From Pelodera strongyloides (lineage: Eukaryota; Nematoda; Chromadorea; Rhabditida; Rhabditidae): a DNA stretch of 64,000 nt. The stretch covers positions 1 to 64,000 of the forward strand of contig JAANDG010000442.1 of NCBI GenBank assembly GCA_036852015.1, given 5' to 3'. The translations under genes were made by a program, and so were the position numbers. Positions 10,786 to 25,222 of this stretch are shown in pieces; position 1 is the stretch's first letter; each line of letters begins with the position of its first letter. The notes under the pieces were generated by a model. That model had not been told where the DNA came from. It was given only the letters and a program-made list of their open reading frames with translations, and made no database searches.

Positions 10786-13700
10786 TCAAACAACCGAAGC
10801 TGATACTTTCCGACCTCTCTTCGATGGCGTCGCTTTCTCCGAAGTAGAATTTTCTTCCGCATTCTCTGCTGAAAATTTACGATAAGAAATATAATACTAC
10901 TAGGAAATACAATAAAAAAAGTTCATGCTTCAGTCACGGTACTAAACCTCTCTATATCTTGTGGTACTGTGGTACATCAACGGTATCAAACGTAAAAATG
11001 TGAACATGAGCATCATTCGTAAATTCGTATCTGACTGACCTATGCGCAAATAAATGCGTGCAGCGTGCTATAAGATCTTATTTAGACTACAGGATCATTA
11101 AATCAAGCATTATCCCCTAATCTGCCAAGTGTTCTTTTATAAATTAAGAAAAGGGTCCACACACCAATCTTTCGTCCTCTCTTCGTGGGAGTCTTCGACT
11201 CCTTGACCACTACACTGGTATCCGTTGCCCTCCGTCCTCGTCTAGAAGGGGTTACCTCCACATTATCAACCTCTAGAACGCTCTTCTTCGTCGAACGTTT
11301 TGACGTGCTCTTGACCTCATGCTGGAAAAATGAAAACTGAAATTCAAAATAAACGACCAATATTCGGAGTCAATTCAAGTCAATAAACAATAAACATAAG
11401 TGCTAGTCGGTGTGTCTAAGAATACTATCAACTACAATACTATCAACTGTACCGCAAGGATCACAAAATTAACGGAACGCATAAGTCAACAATAGAAAAA
11501 AGAAATCATTACGGAAATAAACATAATTAATGACTTACAGTTCGGCTTTCCGAGGTGGCTCGTCGGCTTTTTCTCGAAGGTGAAGTCGCATTCGCCACAG
11601 GCGTCACAACATCCAACTGCGAATAAAATCAATTATCGTCTCAGAATCAAGTGTGACACAAATACACACCTCTTGAATGTGCGTAGCCTATCTGTGTTCC
11701 TCTTTTCCACTTTCAAATCACATCTGTAGTCTTTGCCATTTATAATTTCATATGGTAACGAAGTATGTATATTATCAGTCGCCGCTCCTGGGTTCGGGTC
11801 TCTTATCACGACGATAACGAGACAACTTTACGAACGACTAGGAGTAGAATAACATCAAATATGACAACAAACTACAAACCTGTGCCTGTTTCTGCTTCTT
11901 TGGAGTTACTGTATCAACCAACACTGTTCGTGAAGCGGACCGACTGCGTCGAGTGGGGGACTTTTTTGGCGTTTTCTGAATAAGATGCCAAATGCCATCT
12001 GGATATGATTCTACATCTAGATACTTTGGATATTCTGAACATGATACCAGATTGTTTTACTCGAACGATATAACCTTTTCAAACAGTAGCGACCAAACCA
12101 AAATATGACTTCAACACCTAATAAAATTTTATAGCGAAATACCGGTCGGTTTTTCAAACGCATCGCGGGCAACTGAGGCCGTCTTCACCAACACGCAGGG
12201 AGCCCTCGCTGGCCTCCCCAGGGAGCTAAAGAGTGCGTAGAGAACGATCGTGAGCCTAGGGAGGGCTCAATACTCAGTGTGTGTTGGTGAATACGGCCTC
12301 TGGATTATTACGTACTTATGCTAATTTTCTCGAATGATTTTTTTTATTCTAACCAACTCTGATGTATTCTAACTCTGATGTATTCGATGCTCTTCAAACA
12401 CCGGTCTGTATTTCGCTTTAAAAACCAAGGAAAGTAAACAGCCAACCTCTTCAGGGACTTCCTCGATAGGTACCACGGCACTGGCTCGGCTAGCGGAGCG
12501 GCTACGCGTGCGCGCAATCGGTTTGGGTGCGGCCTAGAAGGGCGAAAGGTGAAAGGAGCAAGCGTTTGGAAGAATAAGGTACTAATATCGAGTGATAAGG
12601 TAATAATATCGAGCCTGCTTACAAATGACTTTAACACCTTCACCGTTCCCACTTTCAAGTGTTCAATCTGCATACTCTATTCTTACATCATATTACTAAA
12701 ACATCCACTTATCACAACTATCATGTTTTTATGTACCAAAATGGAAATGAATAAAAGTTGTTCATAAAAAAACTCACTTCTTTATCGCTGGCAGTTGCTG
12801 CGCTGGAAGCTCTCGTCCTTGACGTTTTCTGCAAAAAAAAACATAATAATGTCAAAATGTCTGCGGTGTAAGAGAAATCACATAATTTAAGCACTCATCG
12901 AAATCGGAACCTCTGACAGGATATGTTACGAGGAGACCCCGTGGCCGTGGTAAGATAGGATAAGATATTATGAGGAGCCAGGAGCCTAACAGGCTAGGAA
13001 ACACGCATACCCACACAATCGTCACAATCCCTCACTCCCTAAGGGACCTAAAGGTAGTAAAATTTACCGGCTTCTTTTCCTCTACTTCTTTCGTGGCATC
13101 CTCTTTCTTCTTGCGTGTAGTCTTCGCCTTTGCAGCCACTGGTGCAGAGATGAGCCTCACTAAGAAAATAGAAGGCACATACTAAGAAATGTGCATGTGC
13201 ATGCACTCTTACTTGTCAGTATACATCGATAACTGAGGGACCATCAATCAATCATGTATATACGGTCCTACGTAATTCCTTTTTTTTTGCATTAAGCCTA
13301 CGTTGGCTTGTTTTCCTTAGCTCCATTGGACCCCCCGTATTCTGTCGTTCTCTCTAAGTTCCACAAGCACTCAAAGTTCTTAGCAAGCAAAGCAAACCGA
13401 GGGGGACTTTAGAAAGAAACGGCAAGACAGAAACAGAAACTCACATCTCCTCGAGTCTAGATTTCCCTTGGGTCCAAAAGTCTCGGCCAGCATCTTCTCT
13501 TCTTCTGCGAACCAATCGTTCGCCTTGGCGTTGTAACCGGGTCGGCTAATAGCACCTGAAAGGGAAAGAGCGTTACGAACGACTCCTCTTTTCTGTCGAC
13601 TTAGCCACAGCAGACCCCGTATAACGTCTTAGGGTAACCTTTGAAAAACGCGTTAACTTGTTGATTTTACACATGTTCAATAAATTTCTGGAGCGCACTA

Positions 13701-16700
13701 CTTCGGTAGACCAGAGCGGACTGCAGATGCAGGGACCCCTTCGGGGCACCGAAGAACAGTCCTAGCTTTGGCTTTAACCTTTTTAACCTTTATAATAAAT
13801 CAAAGGTAGCTTCGTTCGTACCTTACAGTAGGAACGTTTGAACATGTGTGATAGTGTGATATGTCAATACATAAATAATAAGGGTGATTATGAAAGGTAA
13901 AGATTCTCACCTGCATTTCTTGCTGCCAACGAAGTGGAGGCGGAACGTCTTCTAGTCGACTTCCTCACTGGCTCCGAATCAGTTCCTCCAGCTTTTTCGT
14001 CATGCTCAGGAATCGACGACGGAGCTACGCTAAAGAAAACAACAAATTCGAAATACCTAAAGGAATCATGGTGAAAGCGTAACGTAAATCATACAAACAC
14101 AAAAACAATCGAACAAGATGCCAACATTAATAACACATAACAATGAGACTACATCATAACTTGTACACGCCCAGGCATTTAACCTATGCACAACGCAACA
14201 AAGTCAAAAACGCACCTCTTTCTGGCCGACTTTTTCGGTGTGGGCACGGGCTTGGGCGGTTCCGAGTCGGCCCTATTCTGCAGACGCACACTACGACGAG
14301 ACGGAGAAGCAGTGGCCGAAGGAAGAGCTTGTTCCTGGAAACGACAACGTTATTGACAAAAATCACACAGTTGTTAGAAAAACACGCAGCGCTAACTGCC
14401 GACGAGATAAGAATTAGCTAGAGCACCCGAGTAAAACTACATCGTCGTCACGCCACGCAAAAAAAAGCATTTCAAAGTAAATCACAACATCACTACTACG
14501 AATGTAATTAGCAACAACGCAAGGAGAAAGGACATTAAAATAAACTGAAGAAGCTTTTCAAATTTTCGTATAGAAAAGGACTTTAATATGGGTCAACAAA
14601 CTTACAGTATTCCTCTTTTCTGGAGTAACAGGATCTCGGAGAACGGGCGCGGCGACAATTACGGGCGAAACGGTTGAAACTAGAAAACACGTAGATGTTG
14701 GTAACATGGAAACATCTCAATACTGTACTTACGTTCTACAACTACAATAAGACCTAGAAAAGATTTCAAACAAGTAATAACAGCATCAACCATCAAGCCG
14801 AATGCGGAATACTACAGTCACACTATTAAAAACAACAAGATGCTAGACCAGTTTAGCGCGTTTCGTGCTCCTCTTTCTCTCTTGCATATTATTATTCCAC
14901 TGGTTTCTTATGCAGGTTTTTTTGGAACACGGAATTACACTTAAAAATTAATGTGCGTTTTCACAAAACCTACCGGTGGCCGCAATATCCTTGCGCGGAG
15001 TGACGTTGATCTCTGCAGTCTTTTCTACAGCTACAACGGGAACCTTTTGTTCACGCTCAGTCTTTGGAGTCATCTCCAACAAACGACGTTCCATCTAAAT
15101 ATGGAAACAATCAACAACAAAAAACTACCAACAGAACCAATAACCAATCACCCATAACCTATCATATACACCGCTTACGAAGAAGGAAGATCCTCTTGAA
15201 TGTGCAAAGTGCTCAGTCGGTATGTATCTCTTTGCACAAAACACACGTTCTTGACAAGTGTCACACTTGTCAAGAACGTGTGTTTTGTGCAAAGAGATAC
15301 ATACCGTGAATAATGAGCTAAATATAAAATGTTAACAGACCATGCCAAAGTGGTTAACAGTCTTCTCCATTTGAAGGTTCAGCTCTTCCTCCTCATCTTC
15401 TACGTCGTCTTGCACAACCGGTTCGTCATCTTCACAATTCTCCGTCACATCTCGCTCATCTTGCTCTTCGATTGACACCTTCTTCGGCGAAACTTTCTCC
15501 GCCTGAAAGCCACATGATATCATATATCATAATGAATCTCTCTCTCTCTCTCTGAGTTCTGAGTTTAACCTACGGTTCTTTGCGCACGAAGGAGACCTGT
15601 CCAGAACTCATGGAAAGAAAAAGAGAAAACCACTAAAAAATAACACATAAAAATACCGTTGAGATCGGTTCCCGCAGTGTCACACTTGTCAAGAACGTGT
15701 GTTTTGTGCAAAGAGATACATACCGTGAATAATGAGCTAAATATAAAATGTTAACAGACCTTGCCAAAGTGGTTAACAGTCTTCTCCATTTGAAGGTTCA
15801 GCTCTTCCTCCTCATCTTCTACGTCGTCTTGCACAACCGGTTCGTCATCTTCACAATTCTCCGTCACATCTCGCTCATCTTGCTCTTCAATTGACACCTT
15901 CTTCGGCGAAACTTTCTCCGCCTGAAAGCCACATGATATCATATATCCTAATGAATCTCTCTCTCTCTCTCTCTCTCTGAGTTCTGAGTTTAACCTACGG
16001 TTCTTTGCGCACGAAGGAGACCTGTCCAGAACTCATGGAAAGAAAAAGAGAAAACCACTAAAAAATAACACATAAAAATACCGTTGAGATCGGTTCCCGC
16101 TCAGCTTCTGCCGTTTCGGTTTCCGTAACAGTTACTACCGTTGCCGTAACATTGCCGTCAACTTCTCTCGTCTGGATAACAGATGATTGGGTCTGAAATA
16201 ATTGAAACTACGTCATAAACAAAACAATTAAGGGTTTAAGACACCCCACACGGTTTTAACACAAAAAGGAAAAGGCCTTATCTTGCTCACACACCACGAC
16301 GGCTTACGCACCTTTGTTCACACAAACAGCAGACATGTGCACTTGGAAAAAAGGTAAAAATGTAACAAACCCGAATGTGAGACAGCACATGATTCTGGTC
16401 CGAAACAGGACTCGCAGCCACTGCCTTATCCACTTCCACAAAATCAGTCTCGTCTTGTTGCTCAAATGATCTTTTCAACACGGTTGCTACCTAAACGGAA
16501 ATACATCATCTCATTCCAATATAAAAAGAATCTAATTTACATTATACTGCTAGACGTGCTAGAGCTCACACAATAACAGCTCAGACTAAGTTGTTCAACG
16601 ATAAAAAGTTCAGGTTAGTAAGTTACGCAGAACACGCACGTTTAAACACGAAATTTAAGTCATGGTTTTTACACAGTTCTGACTCCGCAAGTGCTGCCTG

Positions 16701-19700
16701 ACTCCATTCAAACTTTCAAGCAATCAGCAACAACAGAAAAAGAAAACAAAAGCACACCTTGTCTTGAACGCTGTCCTCTCTGCTCTCTACCGCATCTTCG
16801 AGCACGTCAAAAGAACTTTCGACTTCCTTTTCAAAGTCAGCAGCATCTTGCGCCTCAAACGAACGAGAGAGAATGGCACGGGTCTGCGGGCTACCGGATG
16901 GAATCTAGAGACAAACAGATACACAGTGATTTGCACAGTTCAATCAGCATTGATTGCGCATTCCGCTGAGCTACTCCAAAGGTTTTGAGCTCAACAAATT
17001 TACGAAAATGTGTACAAAAAAAATTGCAGGGTGGCTAAAGTTATACGTGTGGCAATCCAATAGCGACAGGGCGAATGATTTTCGAAAAACCTTTAAATGA
17101 ACAATGCCGCCAGAGACTTTCTTAAAATGACAATACATCACTCCGTAACGAAAGTATCTGGATTCATCAGGAACGTGCAGGCGGCGCATATATCTTCATG
17201 GTATCCTACAAGCCGTGTCACTCCGTGTCCGTGCTCACCACCACCCCGTACCCGCTTTGCGAGGTTAATTAGTCTGACAGTCTGACACCGCTTTTTTCAA
17301 TCACCAACCTCATGCGTGACCGTCGTTCGTCCCGGTGTTGATAACATTGACGAGTCGGAGAACGAGTAGTCGACCAAAGGAGTTTGGCTGCTTGGAACAG
17401 CCGACTGAAATAAATTTATAAGGTATCCGATCCGTAACTCATTCATCAATAACTTTCTAAGCATAGGATCTCTTGCTTTTCCACTACTCCATCTCGTGGT
17501 TGTGAAACGCTACGGATAACTCTATGCTATTCACCGCCAATCCGCCTGCATCCATAAAAAAAAACAGAATTCTACGCCTCTGCGCGCTCCGCAGACGGAT
17601 AACAAGGCTCAACTATTCTACGAAAATCAGGCGGGTTATCAAGGAAAATGAAAATAAGGGTGAAATGGTAAAAAGACGAACCTCCTCTTCCTTCTCTAAA
17701 TGGCTATGCAACTGAGGAGAAGATCCCGTTTCTCGTGAATCAGGGAAAGACTTCGTTTCCTGTGAATCCTGAAGGATGGCAACGTTCGCAGGCTCAGTGC
17801 TGCTCGCAACACTCTCAGTCTCAACCACAACAGCAGAAGGCGGTGCCGGCGAATCAAGCTAAAACGAATGAAATGAAATAGGCCAAACAGCTTAGGCTGG
17901 AACATAGGACGTCGGGACGTTTACAATAATAAAATATTTAATAAAAATCTTTCCTTGAATTTCGAAAACGATAATTCTAACTAAATAAAACAAAAAATGG
18001 TGCAGTATGGCAGCACTTTGGGGATACTACTGAATGGAAACCGCTGAAAATGAAACAAAAAGGAAAAACTTACATCAATAATCGATTCAGATGAGATCAT
18101 GCCAGCAGTGGTGTCCTGATCGGCCTCTTCGTTCGACAGTGACGATACACTCACAGAGGAACTGAATAAAACACACACAGATAATGTCAGACCCCAATGA
18201 ACACTACATATGGAGCAAATACAAGGATGGACATAGACAAATGTTGGCAAAACGACCTTGTAACATAAATCAACATATATTTCCTGCTCACGTAACACGA
18301 ACGATATTCATCCAATTCCCCATCCCGCAATACTAAGTAATTGCTAAGGGATCTAAAAAAACGTTCCTCAACTCACCTCGCTTGTTTTTCCACGACACGC
18401 GATGACTCCTCTCCATACAACTGATCATCAACATTGTCGTCGTCATTATCAACACATTCGCCCTCTTCTCCATTACTCTTCATCTTCTCCAGTTCGGGAG
18501 TGTCGTTCACGTTCACACGCTGCAAAAAAGCTCACGAATTGACACGAATTCGAACAAGAAAAATGTGATACCTTCAATAATTATCTTTTTGATTACTCAA
18601 ATATTATACAATCACTTTATTTGACTTGATTTTAAACTGTACCTCTTTGGACGAAGTCTTGGGCATCACATGGGACTGATCGCATTCTTCAATATCATCG
18701 TCAAAGTCGGGTCTTGACAGAGCTGAAGAAGACCGGGCAGGCGGATTCAACTGAAAGTTATTCTTGTATACTTGCAAATCGTTTATTCATAAAAGGAACT
18801 GAATAATATGGTGATGTGATAAGACAGGAAACACACACATATTAGTGATTTCCGAAGTTACGTAGCTTCAACCGGTTTTCAGTGGTTTTCAATCCGTACT
18901 TTAACAATGTACGTACACTTGGGAGTCAATTAGACAAAGTATTTAGGCCAGCGACATTCTAAATAAACTACAAAACTACATACCGCATCATCGTCATCAG
19001 GAGTGCACACATTCGGGTCCCATTTGATACCGCCACGAGAAGGTGTCGGGGCTATAAACAAACACAAAATACTAAAACATGATTTTACAGACGTGTTATG
19101 GCACGTGTTTTTGAAAACAGTTGGGAACTGCATCCCCGTCTCGGGTAATATTTGAACAAAGCAAAAAGCTTCAAGCGGTATGAAAACTGTCGTGCATCAC
19201 ATTTCCACACACCCAAGTTCTCATTTTTATATCGTGAAAAAGAGTTTAAAGTGTGAGTTTTTGGTTCTTTTTTATAAACGGCAAAAAGTGAACAATTCAT
19301 TACAGTAGAGGCGTGGCGGCGCATATTCTTCTTCTGAGCCAGTTTTTTATTTATAAAATATAAAATACAGAATCGGCGAAAGTAAACCGATTCCCTTTGA
19401 AGCCCCAAAGAAACTTTTACTATTTTACTGATTTTAAGTAAAATAACGCAATTCAAAGCAGAACCAAAAAATTGCCAACACAGAAGCTAGTGCGCTGCCC
19501 ACATATGAGTGCACAATTAGAAAAGCTCATTCTTTATTCACACGAACATTGATTTGATTTTGATTTTTTTTTGCTTTCTAACCGTTGTGTAAACTAGTTC
19601 GCGGTCGACTCTACACAACATACTACGTTTGTGGCACAGGATGTCTATAGTACAGCAGTTTGTTATCTTTTTTAAAGCGAAATACCGGCCGGTTTTTTGA

Positions 19701-22700
19701 AAACGTACCCCTGCGTTCTTATACTTTATATATGCAAATGAGCATAAATTAGAATAACAATAGACCCCACTTAGCATAACTGCATAAGAAAGCAGAGAAC
19801 TTGAGATGCGTTTCAAAAACCGGCTGGTAGTTTCGCTTTAAATGAGCGATATCTTCCAAAGAAAGCAATTTTTTGGTTCTGCTTTGAATTGCGTTATTTT
19901 ACTTAAAATCAGTAAAATAGTAAAAGTTTCTTTGGGGCTTCAAAGGGAATCGGTTTACTTTCGCCGATTCTGTATTTTATTATTTTATAAATAAAAAACT
20001 GGCTCAGAAGAAGAATATGCGCCGCCACGCCTCTACTGTAATGAATTGTTCACTTTTTGCCGTTTATAAAAAAGAACCAAAAACTCACACTTTAAACTCT
20101 TTTTCACGATATAAAAATTGGTCTCTTTTTGCAGATATTTTTTCTAAATATCCGACTCGCAACTAGACCATATTCAAACCAAAGCCTCCTTTAGTACTAG
20201 GCTGCCACAATAGTTCCAAAACTATATGAAACCCATCTAGTCTAAGCTATACGTGATGTCCTACAAAATACCTAAATGGCCGTTTCAATTTCAGCATACT
20301 GCAAGAAACTACAATATGACCAAAAACATGCCTGCAAAAACCCTTTGAACAATATGCAAATATGCTATGCAAAATTGGAAGAATTAGTTAGCAAGTGATT
20401 AACCTCAGCGTCACCCCTGACGCCAGAACCAAAAAAATCTGGGTTTTGAAGGAGTTGAAACTAAACCCCCAGTAGCGTATGTGTATGTCAAAACTGAAGA
20501 ATCTCAAGGAGCAGTGCACGAAGTAGGAAGTATGAATCCGATATTTGCCTTCCAATCAAGGCTTTTTCTTATTTGTTCCTAGGGGCAATCGCATGTACGC
20601 GAATCATCTAGTCGATCTAGTGACTAGTGACTGGTGACAGTGGTGGCTGGTTCGTGACCGTTTGATGACCAGTTGAAAACTGTTTTCGATAAGGACTTGG
20701 TAAAAAGCTGGTCATGAAGAGGTCACGATATGGGCTGGCCTACAAAAAAAAACTGTGCACCTGCACTAGATGGGTTCACCCACTACCCAGTCCACACGTT
20801 AATTTCCCAATCCAATTATCATGTAAGATTGAGGAAACTCCACAGTTTTACATAGAGAAATCGGAAATACATATACACATCAAACGTCTGTGACGCAGTT
20901 GAAAATTACGATTGAGAACACGCATCGTTCTTTTTCATGAGAATATTCTTATTTGAGCTGCGGCATTCCATTATACCCGAAGAGGAACAACTGATTCTAA
21001 TATAACTTCCGCAACGTGAGTTCGAACTCATAGTAGAGTAACTTTCTTATGCGGCTTATACGATTTCATGTTTATATGACGCTCCCCAAACGTGATCCAA
21101 GGTTTACGTTTACGTAATACAAAAAGATGCGGAAAGCCATGACCTACTTAAACCAAACCCCTGAAACGTACAATTTTTTTCGTATCGTGCACGGTGCATC
21201 TAAATAAACGTATTCTTGTTTTTTTGTGACAATGGCGGAACCGTAATCAATACTACGTTTCAAGGATTTGGTATAAGGTGGTACCTTTTCGCAACTTCAA
21301 AATAAGCAAAATGAGTCTCCGTACCTTAATAATATAGTCAATACGTTTCAGACGTTTCATATAAGTATGCCCCTTTTTTGTGAGGCTTTGAATTTGAAGT
21401 ATCGCTTGTGCAGTATTGGAAAGTCGCCTCAGGCGGAGATAGCCGTCTGGTTTTGTAATAAAATAAGACACTACTACGTGAGTGATCATATTCAAAAACA
21501 AAACTCCTTTCCCGAATTCTCGAGTTTCTCGAGGTGAACAAATCAACAAAATAAAAGGAACATATGCAATGAAAAGGTGAGTACGGGAAGTAAATTTTAC
21601 GTATGCTCATTAATATTTACGATGATTACAATTAGTATATATACCAAAATCATATGAAAATGGGAAACCTTTAATCATATATTTTTTTTTTCACTTGAAC
21701 ATTCATTACCACATAGGGCTGATCATAGTCAGCGAGTGCACAAAGAACGGTCAATGTCTTTTCGCGCCCGCGTTGTGTTCCGCACGAGAAGAGGACCCTA
21801 TATAACCAGCAGCCACAGCATGTTTCACCAATAGACGCAATTTTGTTGCATCAGAGAAAGTCGTGTCCAGAAATCATGCAAGCATACAGGCATATACAAA
21901 CTTAGCACAGCATTGAAAGTTTACAATAGTTTTCTTCAATGTAGACCGATTATGATAAAAATTTTTGGAGAATGTAAAGAAACCCCGGTTTGAGGTTCTG
22001 GAAGGTATTTGGTTAGTTTAGTTGAAAAGTTGGGCACTTATTTAATTAAATACCCTCCCTTTGTGCGTTTGACCCCCGATAAAGAACCAAAAAGAGCTAG
22101 CTCGCTGCGCTCGCTAGCTCCGAAAAAATAAGAAGTAATAATAAAGTTACTATTCTTATTTCATTCATTGCTACTTTTGTTCTCACATAAACGCACATCA
22201 ATTTTCGAAACGTACACGGAACACAAAGAACGACCAGATTAGTGCGCGCCCGCAATATACCTCGCAAGAGAAAGAGACGCTATATAGGCTGTCGCGCAGC
22301 AAAACACCTGTCGTTTTGCTAGCAAGCTGTTGGTGGGACGACGCTCAAAATTTAAAGTAGTTTCCTTCAAACATAACCGATTTCAAATATTCTTTTTGGA
22401 GAAGCTAAAACAAGTTAGCGGAATATGTATTAGAATGCTACCCGGTAGTTTAGTCTAATGATTGTCTAGGTATTTAATTAAACACCCTCTCTTTGCACGT
22501 TTGACCCCCGATGAAGAACCAAAAAGAGCTATCTCGCTCCGCTCGCTAGCCCCGATTCTCATCTGTTCAACCAGTGAATGAGTAAAACACATCAATTACA
22601 TGGAACGTACGACATTCTATGAGTTCAAGAATACAACCAAACCTTTCTTGGCACTCTTCAGAATGCTGTGCGTCGTCGGCATTGGTGGAGCCGCGTGCTC

Positions 22701-25182
22701 AGGTGTAGTCTCCATATTCACACCGCCTAAACCAGCTATTATCTTATTAGCATTAGGCCACTTGATCAGATCAAGACGAGAGGCGGTAAAAGTTTTCACA
22801 ATAGGAAGAAAACGAAAAATAAGTGTTCTAAAAAAATTTTTAGTATAGGTATTTTCAATATCAAACACCAATATACCACCGTCAATGGAATAATATCAGC
22901 ATACAGTAATCCAATAAAGACATGAGTCATGAGCGTACCTTCGGCAAGAGCCGCAGCCCTCGACCGCGCTCTAGGAGTTCTGACAATCTCCCGTAGTTCC
23001 TGTAGGACTGATGGTGACGCGTTCCTAAAGTTTGAGAATCTCGAGCTTGGAATAAACTCTCTACCACATACCACTCATAATAAACTCTCTACCAGCTCAT
23101 AAATCCGAAACTTTTGCACACCATTCGGTCGTTGCTTAGCTTAGTGTTTCTCTCTTCAGTTACGTCTCTCCTACACCTACTCCCTACACTCGACAATTAT
23201 CGCTCTCCCACAACTATCTGCTTTCCTCGACGTCTACGGGAGACAGCGTAAATGAAAGAACGACTGCTGATGATGACACTAGAGAATGAAGATATCCAAC
23301 ATGAACAATAAAGGGATCGTCGATTTTGAATCTATCTATGACCAATTCGTGATTCCACCCAAGAAAAAAGAACGCACTGATTTATCCTCTTCGGAGTGTC
23401 CTCGTCGTTGTCAAAGTCCAGTAGGGTGACATCACACTTGTTCTCTGGCGTCTTCTCCACTTTATCGAGATTCTCATCAACGGCCGAGAGCATACTCACG
23501 TCCATCCCATTGCCAGACGCATTCAAATTTCGGCCTCGACGGGCGCTCGACTAAACGAAAGAATGTACGGTGCTTGCAACAAGAACTAAATGATATATGA
23601 TAACGGGACATACAAACTCAAATTCACAATCATAACAGGATACAAAATTGAGTGGAATCACAGAGGGCAATCCCGCATCTCTACAACACCGAGCCGGTTC
23701 CTTGTCATTATGGGAAATTTGTATAATCACATCCATATAGTATGGCTTAATTGCAGTTAATTAACTTACATTTGCAGCCGACAGAGACTGTCGTCGGTGA
23801 TTGATATTCGTTTTCTGACGGAACACAGAACGGTGTGGGGAAGCCGGTTCCGCAGTCGTCTGATTAACTGCAATGGGGCCACGATGTGAACGTATTAGAA
23901 ACTATTAGCTAAGTCCAGCTAGATTAGGTTCACAAGCAACTACATGACACGCCAACTGAATTATTTTATCTTCTCGCTGTGATATCGGGCAATTGTTCGC
24001 CCCACGCCCGACAAAGAACAAAAAAAAACCAACAAGAGCCAACGATTGACACAATTGAAAGGAACATACAATCAAAAAGTAAAAAAAAAACGTACAGCTC
24101 TTAATCTTGTCGACAATCTCCTGGGACAATTTCTTAGAGGGATCCCACATAGCGTACGCAATATTGTACGATCGGACCTGAAAATAGGCTCAAAATTTGC
24201 ATGACACAATATCCCTGTTACAAGCAGACACTAAGACTGCAAAGTTTAGGTTTAGGTTTACACTGAAAACAAAAAGTTTTCTGAACAAAACGATGAAAAA
24301 GAAGATCACCTGACGCAACTGGATTGCAGTTTTCAGATAATGCACAACGATGTGGTGCTCTTGCAGATTCTCGGGGATCTTCAGCTAAAGGAAAAACGTC
24401 GGTAAAAAAAGTATACAAATAGACAGACAGAATAAAACACTCAAATGGAAGTTGCTTAGAGAATGATAGTATGAAGCACAAAAACATATGCAGAAAATCT
24501 TTGGTGTCACACCGTACATCGAATCGAGACAGCAATTTAAAAATGTACAAAACACAGACCTCCGTGTCGAATTCTTGAAATCGTTTTTGCTTGAACAGAA
24601 TGCAGTTCCAATAGACATCAGCCAGACACTTGCCATACAAAGTGAACAGTAATTCTAAAACACTAATTGTCATCTTGGTACAGTGACACAATTCGTTGCA
24701 GGGCACAAATCTTCGTTCGTATATGGAGGTCTGGTTAGCTTATCGGTTGTGTACTATATTTCACACAAATATACAAAAGTGCAATGTGATTCAACACACC
24801 AACGTTCTGTTTTTTTTTAATAATCGCAATATAAAGTAAAAATAATAGCAGAAGTCGGTATACGATTTGTAAAGCATGTGCTGGGTTTGCAGTTGCCCAA
24901 CAAGCGTTACCGATGAACATTTCCCCTGACTATGACTCCACTGGCTATTGAAACAAACAAACAAACAAACAAAAAAACAAAGCAATCAACAAACTGAACA
25001 AACCCTTAATTCTGGCCACATCTTCTGGTGGGTATTCAAGGAGTGGCTGTGAAACCAGGCGTTCCAGTTCCGATTTCATTTCCTTTCTGGACACGTTTGG
25101 AGAACTTGGAATACCTCTGTTTCCAGTCGCATCCAAGACCGCCGGCTGCTGCAACAATGAAAACAATCTTATCATTTTCACC

Positions 25183-25222
<40 letters not shown>

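Larger units (their letters stand above)
10786..23867 (-). other. mel-28: ELYS exons 28-54: disordered tail with AT-hooks
   Basis: Exons: 23867-23770, 23550-23378, 23024-22939, 22726-22643, 19051-18984, 18750-18643, 18519-18377, 18161-18074, 17858-17682, 17404-17309, 16904-16758, 16490-16371, 16192-16082, 15921-15760, 15502-15341, 15094-14974, 14679-14606, 14334-14216, 14029-13911, 13555-13445, 13159-13068, 12828-12778, 12533-12447, 11975-11880, 11616-11539, 11321-11165, 10868-10786. THSILKSAKK (exon 31) and IKWDPN (exon 32) resemble the PQSILRS and HPKWIPG linear motifs of vertebrate ELYS. Most exons begin in phase 0, as expected of an expanding repeat-like tail. Confidence 0.78.

Noticed and set aside
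19085..19456. 123-codon minus-strand open frame over the inverted repeat arm
   Set aside because: Made of the repeat arm itself; no family resemblance and its reverse copy at 19869-20121 behaves as non-coding repeat.
22600..22848. 82-codon plus-strand open frame
   Set aside because: Antisense of ELYS exon 31, whose phase and THSILKSAKK motif fit the gene model.
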